From positions 1-10,075 of the forward strand of contig PBWO01000054.1 in the NCBI GenBank assembly GCA_002727275.1: 10,075 bases of DNA, read 5' to 3'. The DNA is from Methanobacteriota archaeon (GTDB lineage: Archaea > Thermoplasmatota > Poseidoniia > Poseidoniales > Thalassarchaeaceae). Below, piece after piece: positions 5,643 through 10,075 of the stretch. The translations under genes were made by a program, and so were the position numbers. The notes beneath the pieces are model-generated. The model saw nothing but the letters and a program-made list of their open reading frames with translations. It searched no databases and was not told where the DNA came from. Each line of letters begins with the position of its first letter. The first letter of the stretch is position 1.

Positions 5643-7298
5643 TTAGTGAAGTTCGGTCGGAGCACCAGCCTCGTCGCTCTCGCCGACTGGTACCACCGTC
5701 GTATCCAAGTGTGCCCCTCCTGCGAGAATCTTCCTGACCGAAGTAGCAGTGGTGAGAGAATAGTCATCTCTAGAAATAGAGGTAGAAGTTGCTCTGCCTT
5801 CTGTCACAGGCGAACCGCGGTAAAGTCCGCTAAGCGCGTTAAGCGTGTGCAAGATTGTTCCCACAGCGGTTCCGTAGAATAGAATCGCACCCACGACTCT
5901 GACTTCGCCGGACATAATGCCAGTTGAATCCGCAGCGGCCTCAATCTGGGCAATGTCCGCCATCATAGTGATTGCAAGGCCGAAGAAGGCTCCCCATCCC
6001 ATCATCCAGAAAGCCCAGCGAGAGCGGTTTGCGGACATTAGGTTCCTGCCAGTAACTGAGGGGAACAGGTGCTGGGCTGATCCCAATGCTAGTGGGACTA
6101 AAACCAGCCAGATTACCATCAGTAATAGGGTTGAAGATATCCCTGATAGTTCTGGACTGTGAGAGAGTGCGTCAGACTGTACGAATAGGGAAGCAATCGC
6201 CAAAGGCAGTATCATCGATATTCCAAGGTTGATCTCTGGAACTCCCGGAGAGTCCGGGTTCTCTACAAACGCATCTCCTCCACGCAGAGTCATCACAACA
6301 TTCGCTACTAGTGCCATAACCGGAATTATTGCAAGTGCCATGAGGAACGCTACTGCGATACCATCAGTAGACTGCATCGAGACCTCTTCAAAACCCACCA
6401 ACAACATGTCTGCGGCCATCTTCCCGTGAGTGTATCCCATGGGAGTAATCGTGGCTAATACCCCGATTGTGGTCACAGCAGTAAGAGATCTTGACCAGAG
6501 CGGATTACCAGTAGCACTGGACGAAACGTAAAGTGAGATTCCAGCGAGAGTGGCGAAGAAGAATGTGCCACTAACCAAATGTGTGAGTAGCCACTGAACA
6601 GCTCCTGAACCAACGCCAGCTAGAATCGTAGCGACCACAGAAACTGGATCTGCTAGCATTCCAAGCAAGATGAGCCATCCTGGTAGTGGAAGGGCTGACT
6701 TTCTCTCGGATGCAGTGAGAAGGAGATTAATCAAAACAGCAAGATATGCCAGTCCGTGTAAGGTTGTACCAATCAGGAAGATGTTTATTCCCAGTATCGT
6801 CGAATCATGTGCTGCGATGACTAAGACCAAAACTGCTAGGGTCCAAAGGAAGGAGACCAGTGTTCCATTCTTCTCACTTGCAAGCTCTGTGTCAGCGAGT
6901 TTGGGAATAATGTGGAAGCTGCTGGCTATGATTAGCATTCCAATTCCACCATACAGTGCGGCGAATCCAGCAGCATAGAGTAGTGATTCGGAGGTCGGGT
7001 TGTAGCCCCACGAGGACAGGCTGTGCAGAGCGTGTGGGTCGTATGCCAGCCACAGTCCTTCGAATGTGAATAAAGATGCGAGTATTAGCCAGAACATTCC
7101 TTGCATCATCCAAGTCCTTGAAGCAGATCCTTGGCGGCCCTCGACAAAGTCAATTGGCGGTCCGATGGCCTTTCCTAGGGCGAAGCGACACATCGACTTG
7201 ACAACGTCGTTGAGTATCCAGAATCCATTCTGCATCAGGAAGTAGGATAGGAGCATCAAGCCCCAGAAGTATGCCATAGAGGTAACTACGTCGCCCAT
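5643..7298 (-). CDS. Polytopic membrane protein, heme-copper oxidase subunit I-like, apparently lacking heme ligands
   Basis: The product is 551 aa with about 12-13 hydrophobic segments and a soluble tail from about residue 495. Hand comparison with remembered cbb3 (CcoN)/NorB sequences gives collinear matches: YAAGFAALYGG...SFHIIPKL (108-134) with helices 2-3; LLTHLVSGTFFFATL (237-251) then GNPLWSRSLT (264-273) with helices 6-7; and SAQHLFPSVTGRNL (407-420) then WAFWMMGWGAFFG (428-440) with helices 10-11. On that alignment the helix-6 CuB histidine survives as His240, but the helix-2 heme histidine is Tyr108, the helix-7 His pair is Met-Gly (287-288, with His291 nearby), and the helix-10 HxH is Leu391/Leu393. 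So it probably has the fold but not the standard heme and copper sites. It starts 9 bases after the small two-helix gene, with GAGGT in that gene's stop region as ribosome-binding site. Alternatives are a fully different multi-pass family; the match is by eye, not by search. Confidence 0.6.
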   Translation of the reverse strand: MGDVVTSMAYFWGLMLLSYFLMQNGFWILNDVVKSMCRFALGKAIGPPIDFVEGRQGSASRTWMMQGMFWLILASLFTFEGLWLAYDPHALHSLSSWGYNPTSESLLYAAGFAALYGGIGMLIIASSFHIIPKLADTELASEKNGTLVSFLWTLAVLVLVIAAHDSTILGINIFLIGTTLHGLAYLAVLINLLLTASERKSALPLPGWLILLGMLADPVSVVATILAGVGSGAVQWLLTHLVSGTFFFATLAGISLYVSSSATGNPLWSRSLTAVTTIGVLATITPMGYTHGKMAADMLLVGFEEVSMQSTDGIAVAFLMALAIIPVMALVANVVMTLRGGDAFVENPDSPGVPEINLGISMILPLAIASLFVQSDALSHSPELSGISSTLLLMVIWLVLVPLALGSAQHLFPSVTGRNLMSANRSRWAFWMMGWGAFFGLAITMMADIAQIEAAADSTGIMSGEVRVVGAILFYGTAVGTILHTLNALSGLYRGSPVTEGRATSTSISRDDYSLTTATSVRKILAGGAHLDTTVVPVGESDEAGAPTELH

Positions 7299-7307
7299 AT
7301 CTCAACC

Positions 7308-7586
7308 TCACTCGCTAGTTGCTTCCGTCATCATTGTGGCAATGATTGCAAAGACTCCCATCATTATGCCTAGAATGAAGAACCAGATGCCTGAATCAAA
7401 CACACCCTCAAAGATAGGTAGAATATCAGAGATGACGGGGAGATCTCGTCCCGGGAACAGCATTCCATGTAGAATAAGAGTGACTAGAGATAGAACAATC
7501 CCCATGGCCAAAAACACCCATGAGGAAGAGGGTTCACTCTCTCCCTGAATGAATTCGCCGACAGAATCTGCTGAATCCGATGACAT
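7308..7586 (-). CDS. Small two-helix membrane protein, 92 aa
   Basis: I do not recognise this protein. The product is 92 aa with an acidic, Ser-rich N-terminus (about residues 1-22), a first membrane segment (about 23-43, WVFLAMGIVLSLVTLILHGML), a short loop with FPGRDLPVISDILP, and a second segment (about 66-86). The ATG at 7586 is preferred over an in-frame ATG at 7646 because AGGTGA lies four bases upstream (7591-7596 on the plus strand) and the extra 20 residues would look unlike the rest. The stop is 9 bases from the start of the large oxidase-like gene, so the two are surely co-translated, and a role as a small partner subunit is the natural inference. Nothing in the sequence shows cofactor binding; it has one His (in LILHGML) and no Cys. 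Confidence 0.7.
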   Translation of the reverse strand: MSSDSADSVGEFIQGESEPSSSWVFLAMGIVLSLVTLILHGMLFPGRDLPVISDILPIFEGVFDSGIWFFILGIMMGVFAIIATMMTEATSE

Positions 7587-7590
7587 GCAT

Positions 7591-7596
7591 TCACCT
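7591..7596 (-). promoter_or_regulatory. Shine-Dalgarno site deciding the start of the 92-aa membrane protein
   Basis: On the minus strand AGGTGA sits four bases before the ATG at 7586. It favours this start over the upstream in-frame ATG at 7646, which has no such site. Confidence 0.6.
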
Positions 7597-7650
7597 ATTC
7601 TCGCCAAACGAGATAGTACGACCACAGAAGTTTGCCCCTTAAGCATTGGG

Positions 7651-7669
7651 CGAGGGACTATGTCCCTCG
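7651..7669 (-). terminator. Perfect stem-loop just after the RaSEA stop
   Basis: CGAGGGAC-tat-GTCCCTCG is a perfect 8-bp G/C-rich inverted repeat with a 3-base loop. It begins two bases beyond the RaSEA stop codon (TAG at 7673-7671 on the minus strand) and precedes the two-helix membrane gene. No T-tract follows on the minus strand, so it does not fit the usual archaeal T-rich terminator. It may instead stabilise the 3' end of the RaSEA mRNA or mark a processing site between the two transcription units. Confidence 0.45.
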
Positions 7670-7670
7670 T

Positions 7671-8804
7671 CTAAGGTGCTCTTAGAAGATCTGTGGGCAG
7701 TCCTCGTCTATCGCTGCCTGTTCCGAGCGGTACAGGGAGTGTCAGGTCGTTGTCAATCTCAACTCTCCAGACCTGTTTGCAATCGCAGTCTAAACCTTCG
7801 AGTTCTCGTAAGTCTGCAGATACGGAATATCGCTCGATGGCAGCCACTACATCTTCGTCACACTTGCCGCAATTGTGAGCTCCTCTGAGTTTTCCCCCAG
7901 CAGTAGGGTGGACAATCATTCGAGCGTTAGCGCCTGTCGTATCAGCGTGAGTGATCTCAAGCATATCCACGAGCGACCATAGCCAAGGTGGGCGATACTC
8001 ACGATTGCGGTAGAGTCTATCGACAACTGTACGTCGCTGGATATTCATCGGGTTCACCGAAATGTCGTCTGAGTACGGGGCTACCTCTGTAACCCACTTT
8101 GTCGTCAGTCTGAGAGCATCTCCTTCAGACATGAATGGGGGCTTGAAAATAAGGTATGTTTTGACTCTCAAGTTGTTGTCCTTCAGCATCTCTACAGAGC
8201 GATGCCACTGCTTGGTAGAGAATCCTTTGTTGACATGGAATCTAAGCACAGTGTCATCGTATGCCTCGAGACCAATTGCGACCGTGCACCCGGGATGCCT
8301 CTCTGCGACCCAAGCAATCTTCTCAGGAGTGCACATCTGGGCTTGTGCCTCGACTACTAGATGCAGTCCTCTTTCATGAGTCTCCCTGAGTATGACATCT
8401 TGCCACTCAGGAGGATTCTCACGGTCTTCAAAGAATGTCCCCGAGGTGTACACTTTGACCATGCTGCAGCCTTCGAAGTCGTCGAGCCTGCGCTTAGCCT
8501 CCTCCCACTGAGCGAACAAGTCTTCTGCGGTCACGTCGTCTCGAACATCGTTGAAGTAACCACAGAAGGTACAACCTGACTTCCACCACCAGACGCAGCC
8601 GCGAGTACGGAATATCACAGTAGCAGCGGTGCAGTGAGTCCCGTCAGGCATTATCTCAGGCGTCTTGTAAACGGTGGCTGGCTCGGTGGCATCCCACGAC
8701 TCTCTTCTCCTAACTGACTCCGGAGTGTTCTCTGGAGCCTTAATGAGATGGTGGACTTTTACGGCTTTCGAGCCGTTGCCCAGCATCCCGGATGCCTGTG
8801 CCAT
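7671..8804 (-). CDS. raSEA: Archaeosine biosynthesis radical SAM protein RaSEA
   Basis: This is the radical SAM partner of archaeosine synthase (ArcS). In the published pathway ArcS attaches lysine to preQ0 at position 15 of tRNA and RaSEA cleaves the adduct to give archaeosine (G+), which stabilises the tRNA core. The product is 377 aa. The iron-sulfur motif is C70-x7-C78-x2-C81 inside RTRGCVWWWKSGCTFCGYF, a wider first gap than the canonical CX3CX2C. A TIM-barrel-like core follows with VYTSGTFFE (118-126), VVEAQAQM (150-157), VAIGLEAYDD (175-184) and KTYLIFKPP (215-223). The C-terminal part has HNCGKC (310-315) and CDC (340-342), four cysteines that could bind zinc. The ATG at 8804 has only a weak GGAG 11 bases upstream; MLGNGSK (from residue 7) is an alternative start. 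ArcS is not in this window. The gene is divergent from the hexapeptide-repeat gene. Confidence 0.88.
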   Translation of the reverse strand: MAQASGMLGNGSKAVKVHHLIKAPENTPESVRRRESWDATEPATVYKTPEIMPDGTHCTAATVIFRTRGCVWWWKSGCTFCGYFNDVRDDVTAEDLFAQWEEAKRRLDDFEGCSMVKVYTSGTFFEDRENPPEWQDVILRETHERGLHLVVEAQAQMCTPEKIAWVAERHPGCTVAIGLEAYDDTVLRFHVNKGFSTKQWHRSVEMLKDNNLRVKTYLIFKPPFMSEGDALRLTTKWVTEVAPYSDDISVNPMNIQRRTVVDRLYRNREYRPPWLWSLVDMLEITHADTTGANARMIVHPTAGGKLRGAHNCGKCDEDVVAAIERYSVSADLRELEGLDCDCKQVWRVEIDNDLTLPVPLGTGSDRRGLPTDLLRAP

Positions 8805-8844
8805 GGTTGTGGCGTCTCCGGTTATGACTTGAGGATGCCGTAGG

Positions 8845-8856
8845 CTATGCTATAGG
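8845..8856. promoter_or_regulatory. Candidate TATA-like element in the divergent intergenic region
   Basis: CTATGCTATAGG is the only TATA-like stretch in the 89 bp between the divergent RaSEA and hexapeptide-repeat genes. It is partly symmetrical (CTAT...ATAG) and lies about 40 bases from each start codon, which would leave short leaders with room for a ribosome-binding site on both sides. It could serve one or both directions; the call rests on position and composition only. Confidence 0.3.
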
Positions 8857-8880
8857 GTCCAGTCGAGGTGCCTGGGGCGC

Positions 8881-8889
8881 GAGGAGGGG
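8881..8889 (+). promoter_or_regulatory. Shine-Dalgarno site of the hexapeptide-repeat gene
   Basis: GAGGAGGGG lies four bases before the ATG at 8894 and supports that start. Confidence 0.65.
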
Positions 8890-8893
8890 TAAG

Positions 8894-9619
8894 ATGCGCG
8901 GCTTCCACCATATCCAGAACGTTCTGTCAATGGTAGTCATGCTATTCATCGCAGCGATTTGGGGTCTGGCAGCAGCACCTGGATACGTTCTCGTAATTTC
9001 AATCAGGGAGATCGTGGTTGGCGAAGGCCTTCTCATCGAAGCAATCGGAACTGGGATTGGGCTTGGGATTGGATATCTAATCTGGGGAATATGCATGGTG
9101 ATGATTTGCGGTTTGCTTGGTGGTCTGTTGAGGCCTCGGCTTGAGGAGGGGCGCGTTCCACTACAGTCCTTCACTACAATACAGTGGGCTTGGTCGATGA
9201 TTTTTCACCGCTCGGCACTGCTATTCCTTTGGGTCATAGTGCCATCTTTCCTCGGTAATACCTACTATCGTCTGATGGGAGCAAAAGTTGGCAAGGGTGC
9301 ACAACTCAATACGGACAACATCAACGATGCTGGAATGGTGACACTTGGCGATGGAGTGGTGATGGGTGGTCATGCTACTATCAATGCACATCTCACGGAA
9401 AAAGGAGAGCTTGTTCTATCTCCTGTCAAAGTTGGTGATGGTGCCTTGCTAGGTACTGGAAGCATAGTTCAACCAGGGTGTGAGATTGGTGCGGGCGCTG
9501 TGGTAGCATCGCGGGCTGTAGTACCAAAATGGACGAAAATACCCGCTGGAGAGGTCTGGGCCGGGGTACCTGCTAAGTGCATAAGGCTGGCTGACGGTTC
9601 AAAGCCGGGTGTCGAGTGA
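8894..9619 (+). CDS. Membrane-anchored left-handed beta-helix (hexapeptide) acyltransferase-like protein
   Basis: The product is 241 aa. The N-terminal half has hydrophobic segments at about residues 10-38, 46-78 and 106-120. The C-terminal half (about 128-232) is a left-handed beta-helix built from hexapeptide repeats: VGKGAQL, LGDGVVMGGHATI, VKVGDGALLGTGSIVQPGCEIGAGAVV, closing with the family-typical IPAGEVWAGVPAKCIR. His160 in GGHATINAH is in the place of a conserved histidine of this fold and could be catalytic. The pattern, including the loop with TEKGELVLSPVKVGDGA, resembles the membrane plus beta-helix tail of Pls/PosA-type nonribosomal peptide synthetases, here as a free-standing protein. 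The acceptor and donor are unknown; cell-surface or lipid acylation is a reasonable inference. The stop TGA (9617-9619) overlaps the ATG of the next gene by one base, so they are coupled. Confidence 0.8.
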   Translation: MRGFHHIQNVLSMVVMLFIAAIWGLAAAPGYVLVISIREIVVGEGLLIEAIGTGIGLGIGYLIWGICMVMICGLLGGLLRPRLEEGRVPLQSFTTIQWAWSMIFHRSALLFLWVIVPSFLGNTYYRLMGAKVGKGAQLNTDNINDAGMVTLGDGVVMGGHATINAHLTEKGELVLSPVKVGDGALLGTGSIVQPGCEIGAGAVVASRAVVPKWTKIPAGEVWAGVPAKCIRLADGSKPGVE

Positions 9620-10075
9620 TGGACTGTAAGGGCCTGAAAGAAAACGGTACGATTTGTGGGAAGCCCACGATGTACAAGTCAAATTTCTGCAAAAAACATC
9701 AATCTCAGGATCCTTCAATACACTTCTGCATGGGGAAATATGCGAGTGGAAAGGACTGCTCTAGAAGAGCCGTTGCTGGTGAGTTATTCTGCAGACAACA
9801 CATTAGTCAGAAGGGAGATATAGAGAAGTTGCAATGTCCAAGAGGATGTGGTCTTCTGACATATCGACTGTGGAATCAAAGTGGATACTATTACTGTACA
9901 AAGTGTAGAGGAGCGATGTTGGATGCCAAGCGCTTGGAAGCAAAGCTTGCTTCTGATTCATCTATTTTCAACCGGCTCCTTGAGAGTGAAGGTGAGGAAT
10001 GCTCACTGAAATGCCCCAGTTGTGAAGGGCTGATGTATGAATTCAAGATTGTCTATGTTGTTCCAGAAGGAGGTA
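9619..10075 (+). CDS. Cysteine-rich multi-zinc-finger protein (partial, cut by window end)
   Basis: The ATG at 9619 overlaps the stop of the hexapeptide-repeat gene, and the frame is open for 152 codons to the window edge. The N-terminus holds two exact copies of C-x9-C-x10-C-x2-H: Cys3, Cys13, Cys24, His27 and Cys37, Cys47, Cys58, His61. This spacing resembles the small C3H zinc modules known from eukaryotic potential DNA-binding domains (zf-C3Hc3H-like). A zinc ribbon follows, Cys73-x3-Cys77 ... Cys93-x2-Cys96 then RGAMLDAKRLE, which is like the zf-TFIIB-type ribbons with a CxxCxGxWLDxxEL ending. A second ribbon begins at Cys132-x2-Cys135 and is cut off. The role is unknown: nucleic-acid or protein binding is inferred from the zinc modules. 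The coupling suggests it is made together with the beta-helix protein, although no functional link is obvious. Confidence 0.75.
   Translation, partial: MDCKGLKENGTICGKPTMYKSNFCKKHQSQDPSIHFCMGKYASGKDCSRRAVAGELFCRQHISQKGDIEKLQCPRGCGLLTYRLWNQSGYYYCTKCRGAMLDAKRLEAKLASDSSIFNRLLESEGEECSLKCPSCEGLMYEFKIVYVVPEGG

Noticed and set aside
8959..9144. Alternative plus-strand frame inside the hexapeptide gene
   Set aside because: It overlaps the membrane segments of the beta-helix protein in another frame and has no ribosome-binding site or recognisable features.

Overview
The window looks like a piece of a planktonic marine euryarchaeal genome, most plausibly Marine Group II (Candidatus Poseidoniales). 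The archaeal evidence is direct: an L1 - L10(P0) - L12(P1) ribosomal-stalk gene order in which both stalk proteins end in the archaeal/eukaryotic type acidic tail, a YchF/Ygr210-type GTPase of the archaeal form, and an archaeosine-pathway radical SAM protein (RaSEA). The narrower assignment to MGII is inference from style: mid G+C, very tight packing, acidic secreted proteins and strong GGTGA/GGAGG ribosome-binding sites.

Left part, plus strand. The 3' end of an unidentified coiled-coil coding region (1-126) overlaps the start of L1. Then come rpl1, rplP0 and rpl12, translationally coupled or nearly so. They are followed by a small unidentified protein (2138-2614), a secreted lipoprotein-like gene whose signal peptide is broken by an in-frame TAG exactly in the lipobox (2648-3559), and a membrane-anchored acidic extracytoplasmic protein (3633-4310). 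The last gene meets the next, convergent gene with the two stop codons directly touching.

Middle part, minus strand, read from right to left. RaSEA (8804-7671) ends just before a perfect 8-bp stem-loop. Next is a likely operon of a 92-aa two-helix membrane protein (7586-7308), a 551-aa polytopic membrane protein (7298-5643) and the GTPase (5594-4311). By hand alignment the 551-aa protein has the fold signature of a cbb3/NorB-type heme-copper oxidase subunit I but seems to lack the heme-ligand histidines. This is the most interesting protein in the window.

Right part, plus strand. Divergent from RaSEA across 89 bp is a membrane-anchored left-handed beta-helix (hexapeptide) protein (8894-9619). 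It is translationally coupled by one base to a cysteine-rich protein (9619 to the window end) with two exact C-x9-C-x10-C-x2-H modules followed by zinc ribbons.

No tRNA, rRNA, CRISPR array, insertion sequence or attachment site was seen, and no gene-free stretch exceeds 90 bp. The gaps are 2080-2137, 2615-2647, 3560-3632, 5595-5642, 7587-7670 and 8805-8893.
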